DNA of 64,000 nt from Clostridium jeddahitimonense (GTDB taxonomy: Bacteria > Bacillota > Clostridia > Clostridiales > Clostridiaceae). Both the position numbers and the translations under genes were made by a program. A model generated the notes under the pieces. That model saw only the letters and a program-made list of their open reading frames with translations. It did not search any database and was not told the DNA's origin. Shown here piece by piece: positions 17,021-27,900 of the stretch (positions are counted from its first letter, which is position 1; each line of letters starts with the position of its first letter). The stretch lies in NCBI GenBank assembly GCA_000753455.2, contig LM994670.1:3519805-3583804 (forward strand), in the 5' to 3' direction.

Positions 17021-17353
17021 CTACTTTTTCTTTGCAAGCTCTGCTTTTTTATGAGCTATTAAAGCCATCTTTAAAGATGTTGCTCCGTCCATTTTCCCGT
17101 AAGTATCTTGATCAATAACAATGTATGGAATGTCCCCAATTATCTCTTTAATATAATCTAGCTTATGTGCAATTTGTGGTCCTACAACTAGTACGTCACA
17201 ATTGTCTACTTCTTGCTTTAATAAATCTACAGGTACAGCTGTAAACTCAAAATCAGCATCATTTAACTTTTTACTTTCATGTACAGTTTTCTTCATGTTA
17301 TTCATTAACATGGTAGTTGAAAATCCCCCAGCACAACATAATACAATTCTCAT
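17021..17353 (-). CDS. PTS EIIB, lactose/cellobiose family
   Basis: The ATG at 17353 (MRIVLCCAGGFSTTMLM, 110 aa) follows GGGAGGAG and is preferred over an ATG eight codons upstream that would overlap the EIIA gene. The phosphorylated cysteine is expected at Cys6 in the LCCAGGFST loop, matching the CSAGMST loop of ChbB. The fold is a Rossmann-like alpha/beta domain with VLVVGPQIAHKLDYI in the middle. It passes phosphate from EIIA (encoded directly upstream, one base apart) to the sugar in EIIC. It may also serve the EIIB-less operon at 6930. Confidence 0.87.
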   Translation of the reverse strand: MRIVLCCAGGFSTTMLMNNMKKTVHESKKLNDADFEFTAVPVDLLKQEVDNCDVLVVGPQIAHKLDYIKEIIGDIPYIVIDQDTYGKMDGATSLKMALIAHKKAELAKKK

Positions 17354-17354
17354 T

Positions 17355-17678
17355 TTATTTCTCCTCCCTTGATTCAAATACTTCTATTAATGCTTCTATT
17401 AAATCTCTAGATAGCTGTGAAGACATATAATGGTCTTGAGCATGTACCATAAGTAAACTCACCATTGGTTTAGTCTCAGCATCTCCAGAAAGTTCAGCCT
17501 GAATTAATTTTGTTTGAGCATTATGAGCTTCAAGATCTATTTCCCTTGCTTCTTCCATTAACGCTCTAGCAGCTTCATAATCTCTTTCTTTAACCTTTTT
17601 TAAAGCTTGAAAAGCCTTTGCTTTACTCTCCCCAGCAGATCCTATAATCTGCATTATTTGCATCTCTAATTCATTCAT
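17355..17678 (-). CDS. PTS EIIA, lactose/cellobiose family
   Basis: 107 residues, all-helical. The LLMVHAQDHYMSSQL segment holds the phosphorylated His79, as in LacA/ChbA (VHAQDH). Length and helix pattern fit the trimeric Lac-type EIIA. It lies 12 bp after the M42 peptidase gene and one base before the EIIB start, so the small subunits are coupled. It is the only EIIA gene of this type in the window. Confidence 0.88.
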   Translation of the reverse strand: MNELEMQIMQIIGSAGESKAKAFQALKKVKERDYEAARALMEEAREIDLEAHNAQTKLIQAELSGDAETKPMVSLLMVHAQDHYMSSQLSRDLIEALIEVFESREEK

Positions 17679-17690
17679 TTTTTATACCTC

Positions 17691-18719
17691 CTACAAGTAA
17701 CTGGATATAACTTCGTATTTTTCTACATCTAATCTTTTTATAATATTAATGATTAATTCTACTAACTCTTCTACATCTCTTAAATCTGCCATCGAATAAC
17801 TTCCATGACAGTACCTCAGAGGTATTCCTAAAACTATAGCTAGCTTTCCTCCATTAACTAAATGAGCACTACCTGCATCAGTTCCTCCACCACTAAACAT
17901 GTCACATTGAAAGCTAATATTATTTTCAACAGCTACATCCTTAATAAACTTTAAAAACTTCTTATTTGGAATCATAGTTTTATCATAATGAACTATCATG
18001 CATCCCTTTGAAAGTTGACGCTGATTAGTATAATTTCTTACTAAGTCTGGTGCACAAGCAACATCTATAGCAAAAACTACATCAGGATTTACTATATCAG
18101 TGGTACACTTACCCCCTCTAGTTCCAACCTCTTCTGAACTAGTAAAGCTTAGATACACATCATTATTGTGATTTATACTCTTAAGCCTCTTATCAACTTC
18201 CTTTAATATATAACAGCCAACTCTATCATCAAGCGCCTTTGCCATTAACACATTCTCATTTATCATCTCACTATTACTAGCAAAACAAACTATATCACCT
18301 ATGTTAACTCCAGCTTCTAAAACTTCATCTCTTGAGCTTAAGCCAATATCAACATAAACATCCTTAACCTTATGATTATCGTCATAAGAACAATTCATTA
18401 GTCCTCTTAGCTTCTTCCCATCTTCCAGTGTTACATTAACAGCTTGAAAGCTCTTTGCAGAGTCCTTAACTCCACCTATCTGCATAAGGTGCAACATTCC
18501 TATATCGCTAATATGTCTAACCATAAAGCCAACCTCATCCATATGGGCACAGAACATAAGCTTAGGTCCAACGCCCTTATGGTTAACTATCATGCTTCCA
18601 ATTCCATCAAAGGAAACTTGTCCATTTATATCTTCAATTAATATATCTCTTATCTCTTGTTCGTTTGATGCTATTCCATCTGCATTACACAGATCCTTTA
18701 ATAGTTTAATATCTACCAT
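17691..18719 (-). CDS. M42 family metallo-aminopeptidase (FrvX-like)
   Basis: 342 residues. Metal and catalytic residues of the M42 family are visible: MFCAHMDEVGFMV (His and catalytic Asp, about residue 65), KALDDRVGC (bridging Asp, about 175), SFTSSEEVGTRGG (catalytic Glu pair, about 206), FAIDVA (Asp) and the late RYCHGSYSM (His). These form dodecameric tetrahedral aminopeptidases. FrvX of E. coli is an M42 protein encoded with a PTS and a PRD regulator, just as here. It may trim amino acids from an imported conjugate. Spacing is 8 bp from the regulator stop and 12 bp to EIIA. Confidence 0.87.
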   Translation of the reverse strand: MVDIKLLKDLCNADGIASNEQEIRDILIEDINGQVSFDGIGSMIVNHKGVGPKLMFCAHMDEVGFMVRHISDIGMLHLMQIGGVKDSAKSFQAVNVTLEDGKKLRGLMNCSYDDNHKVKDVYVDIGLSSRDEVLEAGVNIGDIVCFASNSEMINENVLMAKALDDRVGCYILKEVDKRLKSINHNNDVYLSFTSSEEVGTRGGKCTTDIVNPDVVFAIDVACAPDLVRNYTNQRQLSKGCMIVHYDKTMIPNKKFLKFIKDVAVENNISFQCDMFSGGGTDAGSAHLVNGGKLAIVLGIPLRYCHGSYSMADLRDVEELVELIINIIKRLDVEKYEVISSYL

Positions 18720-18727
18720 CTTTACAC

Positions 18728-20587
18728 CTACTTACTTACTAGCGCTATAAATTCCTTAAAGCTATTAACCTTAATTAAACTTTGCACCATTTCAAGATTA
18801 TTCATTATCTCAAATAAATCATTTGTTATGCCCTTATTGAACTCTAAATTATCCTTTTTAAGGGCAACCATAAATATTATTGAAACTTTCTTATTATTAA
18901 AAAGTATTGGATTTTTTAATATCTTTACAGAAATTAAATCCCTATTTGCCTGCATTTCTATAGGGTGAGGTATTGATATTCCATTAAGGTATATAGTAGA
19001 CGAAAATTCCTCTCTCTTTAGTACATACTTTGAGTAATCCTCTCCACCAATACCACTTTCCTCTATCTCCTTAGACATTCTGGTAAGACACTCAATATAA
19101 TCCTCACAAGAATCCTCTATAGAAAAATAATTAGGATCAAAAAATCTTTTTAAATAATACTCTTTAGTTTTATCAACAAAAGCTTCATTAAAATTTTCAA
19201 ACATAACTAATTGTTTAATATTTAAAATATCATAATCATCTAAAAGCTCCTTAATATATATCAAAGGTACTTTTAAACTAGTATTTAACTCACTTATGGA
19301 GAAAATTATATCTGGATTAAACTCTTCTAGCTCCTTCATCTCTAAAATTGAGAAAGTTTCTATATTAGCATTTCCAAAAAGGTTACCTATCTTAAGCTTT
19401 ATCAGGTAAGCACTTCCCCCTCCAGATGAACAAACTATAGCAATTTTGTTATACTTGCCTAGTTTATATATAATCTCTTTTTCCATATGAACTGCAAAAT
19501 GAGTTGCTATAAATCCTATCTCATCACGAGTAGGCTCTATTCCGTATCTTTCCTTGAGCATATTCCCTAATGCTATTGCAATATTAAATATGATTGGATA
19601 CTTAATTGCTAACTCATCAATAATTGGATTAGTATATGATATCTTGTAGCTTAACCTATTAATTAAGGAACCAATATGAGTTATTAATAATTTTTTAAAG
19701 TCTTCATCTTGGTTGAAAGAAGTATTATTCTCTTTATCAATATTGATTAGAAACTCTTCAATATCTATTGCTAACTTTTCTAAATATATAGAGTTTTGCT
19801 CATTGCTTCTTGTTTTAGCTTTAATTAATCTTCCAAACTCTTCTATATCTTCATAACTAACTCCAACCTTAAATTTTTCCTGTATACTATTTACTAAAGA
19901 TAAATCACTGTTATCAATAATATCTGTATTCAACCTTGTGTGGATAAAAATTGTAACCTTCAACCAAGCAGTTAGTTCTTTTAACTCAACATAATTTATG
20001 TTTAAATTACTACTTTTAAGCGTATCTATTAAAGAATCTTGTATAGAAACAAATCTCTCATCAACAACTCTATTGACTTCTTCTTTAACAATGCGATTAT
20101 CCTTAAGATACAATTTAACTAAAAGTTCTCTTCTATTTATTAAAGGATTAATTATTTTCATACCATAATGAGCTTTTCTATCTATCTTTAAATCAAATTT
20201 ACTAATATACCTATCTACTTCAGACTTAAATCCATTAATTAAAGATTTACTTGAATTAAATACATCTATTAAATTATCCATAGTTGTATAATTATCACTT
20301 ACAAGCAAATATCCAACTATATTCTCTACAGTAATTTTAGGTTTATCAGCTAACCTCTTTAATTCATTAAGAAAGCTATTAAACTTGCCTTCATCTGTTA
20401 CCTCTAATAAATATCCTTTACCTCTTTTTTGCGTTAAATGAAATCCTTTTGCCTTAGTAATATTCACTAGGTAAGAAAAATCATTTTGTAATGTTCTTTT
20501 TGAAATAGAATACTTATTTATAAAGTAATCTATAGATAAATAATCATTAGCTTCGATGAGCTCATTGATTATATCTAATTCCCTCAT
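18728..20587 (-). CDS. PRD-containing PTS-controlled transcriptional activator (FrvR/MtlR-like)
   Basis: 619 residues. Order of domains: N-terminal helix-turn-helix (DYLSIDYFINKYSISKRTLQNDF, about 13-36), a second winged segment, two PRDs (about 175-390, with TRDEIGFIATHFAVHMEKEI around residue 360), an EIIB-like domain (IVCSSGGGSAYLIK, Cys near 385) and a C-terminal fructose-type EIIA-like domain (ISIPHPIEM, His near 540). In this family phosphorylation by HPr and EIIB tunes activity, so the gene product should switch on the downstream PTS/peptidase genes when their sugar is present. It is the first gene of the operon, and a GGGGGATG site precedes the ATG. Confidence 0.88.
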   Translation of the reverse strand: MRELDIINELIEANDYLSIDYFINKYSISKRTLQNDFSYLVNITKAKGFHLTQKRGKGYLLEVTDEGKFNSFLNELKRLADKPKITVENIVGYLLVSDNYTTMDNLIDVFNSSKSLINGFKSEVDRYISKFDLKIDRKAHYGMKIINPLINRRELLVKLYLKDNRIVKEEVNRVVDERFVSIQDSLIDTLKSSNLNINYVELKELTAWLKVTIFIHTRLNTDIIDNSDLSLVNSIQEKFKVGVSYEDIEEFGRLIKAKTRSNEQNSIYLEKLAIDIEEFLINIDKENNTSFNQDEDFKKLLITHIGSLINRLSYKISYTNPIIDELAIKYPIIFNIAIALGNMLKERYGIEPTRDEIGFIATHFAVHMEKEIIYKLGKYNKIAIVCSSGGGSAYLIKLKIGNLFGNANIETFSILEMKELEEFNPDIIFSISELNTSLKVPLIYIKELLDDYDILNIKQLVMFENFNEAFVDKTKEYYLKRFFDPNYFSIEDSCEDYIECLTRMSKEIEESGIGGEDYSKYVLKREEFSSTIYLNGISIPHPIEMQANRDLISVKILKNPILFNNKKVSIIFMVALKKDNLEFNKGITNDLFEIMNNLEMVQSLIKVNSFKEFIALVSK

Positions 20588-20745
20588 TTTTCATCCCCCT
20601 AATTTACTAACACCATTGGCTTTTATTCATTTAAAACCTTTTCTGTTATTGTTTACATCTTAATTTTAATTTATCTTATACAAATACAAAAGATTTTTAA
20701 TTGCATCCTAATGTGCAAAAAATGAACCAATAGTTTTACTAATTG

Positions 20746-20774
20746 ATTATACAATATTATGTTAAACTTGATAA
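20746..20774 (-). promoter_or_regulatory. Possible promoter of the Frv-like operon
   Basis: TATAAT (20746-20751) with TTATCA 17 bases upstream on the minus strand, about 155 bases before the regulator start. The -35 is weak, and the long leader shows no clear hairpin. The rest of 20588-20855 has nothing else recognisable. Confidence 0.4.
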
Positions 20775-20855
20775 ATTTTTTGTTAAATACACTTAAATAT
20801 TCCAGTTAAAATTATTTATAAAATTATTACCTTACTTTTAATCTGCATAAAAATA

Positions 20856-20883
20856 AAAGTGGTAAGCTCATGCTTACCACTTT
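20856..20883 (-). terminator. Terminator of the coiled-coil protein gene
   Basis: A perfect 12-bp stem AAAGTGGTAAGC/GCTTACCACTTT with a four-base loop, followed on the minus strand by TATTTTTATG, sits just after the stop at 20890. Confidence 0.85.
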
Positions 20884-20889
20884 AACATC

Positions 20890-21651
20890 CTAATATTTAA
20901 CAATATATTCACTCCTATTAAACCTACCAATTAGATTATCTATCCTACTAATAATTTCTTTACCCTTACTTATTTCATTTTCTAAAGAGCTATACCTACT
21001 CTTAATTACTTCCATCAATATCTCTATAAACTCACTATATCTGTAGAATACCATTCCACATTCCCAACTGAGCTTTTTCTTATTAAAGCTTCCATCTTTC
21101 TCTTTAGAAAGTAATATATCCTCTTTATATATAGTAAATTGTCCTTCAATCTTATCAATATATTTTAATAATTCCTCTATAGATTTTCTTAATTCTCTTA
21201 CTTCATCCCTCATTAATCTATTATAAATAACTAATAATTCTCTCCTATATATTATGTCATCTACTTCCTTTCCAAAGTTTATAACTTCATCTTCAACTTT
21301 TTTAATCCTGAAAGTCATATATAATATCTTCTGAATAGGATTTTTACTACTAAACCCTAAAAAACTAAAAAAATTAGGATACTCCGTCTTAATTAATTCT
21401 GCTCTTTCAATACTTTCCTCTTTAAGTGATATAGATTCATTTATATCAACTTCTAAATACTTCATATTTTTTAAATACTTATTTATATGAATTTTTAGTC
21501 CTGTTAATTTCAATAGATTTATTCTTTTAATGTCATTAACTACTTCTTTATAAATATCTTCTATTTCACTTTCTGTTTTTACAGTATTATCATTATATCG
21601 CTTTAAAATCTCTTCATACCTTTCTTTCAAAGAATTAAACGCCGTCCACAT
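20890..21651 (-). CDS. Uncharacterised coiled-coil protein
   Basis: 253 residues, almost entirely helical and rich in Glu, Lys, Ile and Arg, with heptad-like stretches (LKERYEEILKRYNDN; EIEDIYKEVVNDIKRINLLK; VRELRKSIEELLKYIDKIE). No signal peptide and no clear membrane segment; the FFSFLGFSSKNPIQ stretch near residue 95 breaks the helices. A GGGAGGGATG site precedes the start. I do not recognise a family. It is monocistronic with its own strong terminator, so no neighbour hints at its role. A cytoplasmic scaffold or membrane-peripheral structural protein is only a guess. Confidence 0.7.
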   Translation of the reverse strand: MWTAFNSLKERYEEILKRYNDNTVKTESEIEDIYKEVVNDIKRINLLKLTGLKIHINKYLKNMKYLEVDINESISLKEESIERAELIKTEYPNFFSFLGFSSKNPIQKILYMTFRIKKVEDEVINFGKEVDDIIYRRELLVIYNRLMRDEVRELRKSIEELLKYIDKIEGQFTIYKEDILLSKEKDGSFNKKKLSWECGMVFYRYSEFIEILMEVIKSRYSSLENEISKGKEIISRIDNLIGRFNRSEYIVKY

Positions 21652-21853
21652 CTCTACATCCCTCCCATAGACTATTCATTTTCCCCATCTAATTTGAAAT
21701 ATTATCCTTAATTAACATTATATAACATTTATTTCCTTTATTAAATATACCTTCCATTTATATTCTAGAAATTAATATATTTTTTATCAATTAAGGTATT
21801 GTTTTTTACAACTTTTTACATGTGAATTTAGATATTTATCTGCAATAAAAAAA

Positions 21854-21875
21854 CCCTGTGCATTACTGCACAGGG
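21854..21875 (-). terminator. Terminator of the amylopullulanase gene
   Basis: CCCTGTGCA and TGCACAGGG enclose a four-base loop, followed on the minus strand by a run of seven T residues. Confidence 0.9.
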
Positions 21876-21930
21876 CTTATACTTAGCTTTTAACACTCCA
21901 ATAAAAGAACTTCTAAATTATAAATTTGTT

Positions 21931-24900
21931 TTAGTTTGATTTTTTCTTCTTTAATAAGAATATTACTCCTGAAGCTACAATGATTAGACCTATGATAATA
22001 ACGAAGCCTGAGTTTACTCCACCTGTTTCAGGTAATCCGTTATCATTATTGCTATTTTCATCTTTGTCCTCTTCTGGTTTTACAATAACTTCATCGTCAT
22101 CACTATCTCCATTATTGCCTCCGTTGTTATCTCCGTTGTTACCTCCATTATTATCGCCATCGCCAGGAGTTTCAGAAGCTACTACTTTAATATTGGATGT
22201 AGCTTTATATCCACCATCAACAGTTTCAACTGTTATTATTGCATTACCTTCAGCTAATGCTGTTACATTTCCAAGCTCATCAACTGATACCACTTTATCA
22301 TCACTTGATGTCCAAATAACATCTTGGTTAGTTGCATTACTTGGGTTTATAATAGCATTTAGCTTAACTGTATCTTTAAGCTTTAATGTAGCTTCTGTTT
22401 TATCAAGAGTTACTCCAGTTACTGGAACTACCACTTCTACAGAATCATCTTCAGCAATTAATATAGCTGTACCACCGTCAGACATTGCTGGAATTTCTAT
22501 TTCTAGTACTCCATCTTCAGCAACAACCCCTTTATCGTTGTATACATCTATTAATTCAATAGCTGTATCTTCTGAGTTAAGTTTAACTGTAACAGTTTGT
22601 GGTACTTCGCTTGTATTTAATGCGATAATTGCTTTTGTATCTCCATAGTTTCTTTCAACTACTGAATACTTATCAGCATTACTAACAGCTATAGTTTCTC
22701 TATTTCCTTTAGCAAATAATAAAGAATAGTCTTCTCTAATATTTAAAAGCTTCTTATAATGCTCATAAACTTTATTGTAAGTTTCATCTTCTAATCTGCT
22801 CCATTCCATATCGTAACGATTAGCATCACCATTTTCCATGCCATTTTTGCCTGTCATACCAAGCTCTTCACCGTAATAAACTACAGGAATTCCTTTGTCA
22901 GTTATTTGAAGAGATGCTGCAATCATTTGCTTTCCTAAGTCTCCATTAATAGTTTCTAAGAAACCATCTTCATCATGGCTACTTAAGAATTGACCTAGTA
23001 AATTAGTATTATCAATTTTATCGGCTCTGTTATTAAAATATTCAGTTGCTTCTTCTAGCTTACCATTTACAAAATCTCTAGCATAATTCTTGTATCCAAA
23101 ATCTAATAATGCATCCATTTGACCATTATCTAATTGGTTTCCTGTTTGATTAATATCAGCACCATAGTACTCACCTATTAGCTTGAACTCTGGATCAATA
23201 TTAGTTAATTCATTTTTGAATTGCTTCCATGTTGCATCTTCAACATGCTTAACAGTATCAACTCTGAAGTAATCAATAGTATTACCTTTTTCAGTCTTAG
23301 ATTTTTCAATCCAGTCAGTTTGCCATTTAATAATCTTAGCTCTTACTTCTGGATCTTCGGTTTTAAAGTCTGGTAATCCACTTAACTCTTCAGTAACGAA
23401 ATCACTACCTGCAACTTCTCTAAACATACCTTCAAACTTTTCTCTATCAGAATTTGTTGGATAGTTACTAGCGTTACTATTAGCCTCTTTTTCCTTCATA
23501 CCATAACCAGCATGATTTAATACAACGTCAACCATTATCTTAATACCGTGCTCATGAGCTGTATCAATTAATTCATGTAATTCTTCCATTGTACCAAAAT
23601 GAGGATCTAAAGTTTCAAAGTCCTTTGCCCAATATCCATGATATGAGTATTGACTACCATTGCTTGAGAATTGTTGGTTAAAGTCAGTATTTTCAACAAT
23701 TGGAGATATCCATATAGTATTAATTCCTAAGTCACTTAAATATGAAACCTTCTCTGTTAATCCCTTTAAGTCACCACCATGATAAGTAAATGGATTTTCT
23801 TTATCATATCCAATACCATTAGGATCATCATTACTAGTATTTCCATTGAAGAATCTATCTGTAACTGTAAAGTAAATTCTTGATTCATCGAATCCAAAAT
23901 CTAGTGGTCCAATTCCAACCTTTGAGTTAACAGTTATTTCAACATTAGCTATATGCTCTTTTCCGTTTTTATCAACAATTACTACAGGAATATTTTTAAC
24001 ACCTGTTGTTACACTATCTTTTACAGCAATTGTTTGAGAAATTTTATTATCAGATAATAAATCTAAATTCATTAATCCCTTATTAGAACCACCTAATTCA
24101 GATAAATCCATATAAATTTCTCTTATATTTTCCTTCTTAGCGTCATTACCTTTTACTTCAACTGTTAGAACAGTATTTTCATCATAATTAATGCTATCCT
24201 TTGATAGAGTTATATCGCTGCCAATAGATAATTCCTTATAATCTATTGTCTTTTCGTCCGTTTCTATAACTTGTCCATCCTTCATAGTTACAATGAATTT
24301 ATATTTATAAGAACCTTCTGTTATATTTTTAAATTCATATTCAAAGTATTCATTTAACTCATTGTAGCTCATTTCATGTGTAGAGACATTTTTAAATAAA
24401 AGTCCCTTAGTTACTTTAACTTCAACTTTTTCTATTAAGTCTTGCATACCCTTTTGGTATAGCTCTTCATTTCTATATTGTAGTAATAATGAACCATTAT
24501 TTATTAAAGCTTCATTTACTGCTGGAACTTGATGATAATTCTCTTCTCCACTAGTTACAGTTACCTTTGTAACAATCATTGATGGATCTATAGTTATATA
24601 TCTATCTGAATCATATGGGTCCTTTTCATCCCAGCCTGTTCCTTTCCTTAATACAAAACCAACATTTTTTGCATCAGGAGAAATTTCAAATCTTGCTACT
24701 GCAACACCATTTTCAAATTTTGAGAAGTCTTGCTGACCATCTTGGACTCCAGTTTGCCATGTCCAGATATTCCAGCCTTCATAATCCTGATCATCTCTTA
24801 CATAAGTAAACTCAATATATTTTTTTACATATTCCTTTACTTCTATAACCTTTGTTGCTACAACATCTCCAGCCTTAGCTGTTATTGTAACCTTACCAGC

Positions 24901-27900
24901 ACTAATAGCTTTTACTACACCTAAACTATTAACAGTAGCTATCTTTTCATTAGAGGAAGTCCAAGTAACTCCAGCGTTATTTATTAATTCACCAAATTGG
25001 TCTCTTACTGTTGCTACTAATTCTATATCTCTTGTAGTATAAACGCTATCTGCACCTTCAATTGATATTTCTGTTGGAATTAGCTTACCTACAGAAACTT
25101 TAATTTCTGTACTTGCACCTTCACAAGTTAAAGTAATAGTTGTAGTTCCTTCTTTTAATCCTGTTATCTTTCCGCTTGCAGCATCAAAGTCAACTATCCC
25201 TTCTTCTGACACAGACCATTGAACTACTGCATCAGTAATAACTCTGCCATTTTGATCTCTTACTACTGGTCTTACAAATTTATACCCATTAACTTCTAAC
25301 CCTACTGTATCTACCCCAACCTCAATAGTTGTTGGAACTTGCTCTTCACCTTCAATAGTTTCATCATAAAGAACCATTACAGATAAAGGAGCAACCTTAG
25401 CTTTATTTGTATTGCTAAGAGTTTCAAGTACATCAGTACCAGCTTTTTTATCATTAACTACCACATTCCAATTTGCTGTTGATGGAAGAGTAACTTCTTT
25501 TTCTGTTGTATTAGCATTATATACTACAACTATATTCTTCCATGCATCACCGTTTGCAAAGTCCTTTAATTGGAACATAACTATATTTCCACTGGCTTGA
25601 CTTACTACTAAATTGCTTTCAATTGCAGCCTTTGTGCTCATTCTAAATGCAGGATGAGATTTTCTTAATTGAATTAAACCTTGATAGTAATCAAATACCT
25701 CTTTAAAATCTTCTTTATTTCCCCAATTAATTTGGTTTATTGCATCAGGACTCTTATAACTGTTATGATCACCATATTTACTTCTCAAGAATTCATCTCC
25801 GGCTTGGAAGAAAGGAACACCTTGAGAGGTCATTATGATTCCAGTAGTTAAAATGCTTCTCTTAACATATTCATTATCTAAAACATTATCCTCAGTAATT
25901 ACAGCATAAGGAGTTGCTTTATTTAAAACAGCCTCTTCTACTGAGCCATACTTTTCAGCATCTTCACCAATTAAAACACCGTCTCTTATTTCTAAGAAGC
26001 CAGCCTCTTCATCTTTACCTGCTGCTTTAATAATCTTATCCCAAAGATTTAAATTATCATGGGCTGTAACATAGTTTATTGTTTCATTTGCGCCATTAGT
26101 AAAGTCTGTTATTGCACCTTTAACACCTGTAACAATATCATTTTCTAAACCTGACTTTCCTGTTGCAAATCCTTGTCCTGAACTATCGCTATCACCTTTG
26201 ATTGCACCTCTAAAATTATCATTGAATACAGCAAAATCTTTATCCTTTTGAGTACCCTTTAAAGTTTGTTGCCCTGAAGGTAATATACTTCCACCAGCTT
26301 GCCATGGCTCACCATAAATCATAATTGATGGATCTATTTCAGCCTTTACTTCATTTGTAAGCTCTGTCATAGTCTTAATATCTATTAATCCCATAAGGTC
26401 AAATCTAAATCCATCTACATCATACTCTTCTGCCCAATACTTAACAGAATCTTTAATATATTTTCTTACCATAGGCCTTTCAGTAGCAACTTCATTACCA
26501 CATCCTGAACCATTTGTATAACTACCAGTATCATTAGTTCTATAATAGTAACCTGGAACTATAGGGTCAAAAGGTGAACTTTCCCCGATATTATAAGTGT
26601 GGTTATAAACTACATCCATTACAACTCTAATTCCATTTTTATGAAGAGCTTGTACCATTTCTTTAAATTCTTTAACTCTTGCTTGTGGATTACTAGAATC
26701 AGTTGAATATGATCCTTCTGGTACATTATAGTTTTGAGGATCGTATCCCCAGTTAAATTGAGCTTCATCTGACATTTCATTTACTGAAGCATAGTCATAG
26801 CTTGGAAGTAAATGTACATGTGTTACTCCTAACTCAACTAAATGGTCAATTCCAGTTTTAATATCTGTTCCTGGAATAGTTGTCCCCTCTTCAGTTAATG
26901 CTTCAAATTTACCATTGTTTTCAACACCTGAGCTTTCAGAAATAGAAAAATCTCTAACGTGCATTTCATAAATAATAGCATCTGTTGTGTCTAAAAATTG
27001 TGGTTTTGCTATTGTTCCCCAACCTGTTGGGTTAGTTTGAGATAAATCTACCACTGCACCCCTTTGACCATTACCTGATACAGTCTTAACATATGGGTCT
27101 AATGCATAGTTTGTAGATCCATCTGCAAATTCAACCTTATACATATAATACTTACCATTTAGGTTTTCATTTACATCTACAGACCAAACTCCATTATCTG
27201 CTCTCTGCATTTCTACTTCTCTTCCACCTGTATGGTCAGTAACTTTTCCTTCTGAATTATAGGTACCTTGATTATCATATAATGCTAAAGTTACCTTTTT
27301 AGCAGTTGGAGCCCAAACCTTAAAAGTTGAGGTATCATTTGTATAAGTTAATCCTAAATCATCTCCATCATAGTAATACTTAGAATCATCAAGGATTTTT
27401 CTCATAACTACAGATTGTCCACCAAAGTTTTCACTACTAACTTCATAAAGATTTCTAACATCAATCTCTGTTGATCTAAATAGTTTCTTTTGAATTGTTA
27501 ATAATACCTTTTTACTATCTAATCTTGTAGCCTTTACAGGTATTTCTTTATTGTTAGTCTTATCTACTAATTTAAAAGTTTCTAATTCAGAATCTTCTAT
27601 TGTAGCTGATGCACTTACTGTTACTTCTGTTAAGCTATCCATAATAGCTGATTTTATTCTAGGTTTAGTATCAACTTCTTCCCTTGAATAATATACATTC
27701 TTATCGCCTTCAACAAGCCATACTTCTACTTCGTTACCTTCCTTAACTTCGATAAATCTATCTCCATCAACATCCTTATCAGCCCAGTCACCTTTTCTAA
27801 CTATAAATCCAACTTTATTAGAAGTAAATTTATATTCAGCCCTCACAAAGCCTGTTTCTGCCTTATCATTACTATTAAAGCTATATCCAGCACCTGGTTT

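Noticed and set aside
21980..22648. Plus-strand Ser/Pro-rich reading frame of 222 codons
   Set aside because: It lies opposite the C-terminal Big_2/LPETG part of the amylopullulanase and has no domain or ribosome binding site.
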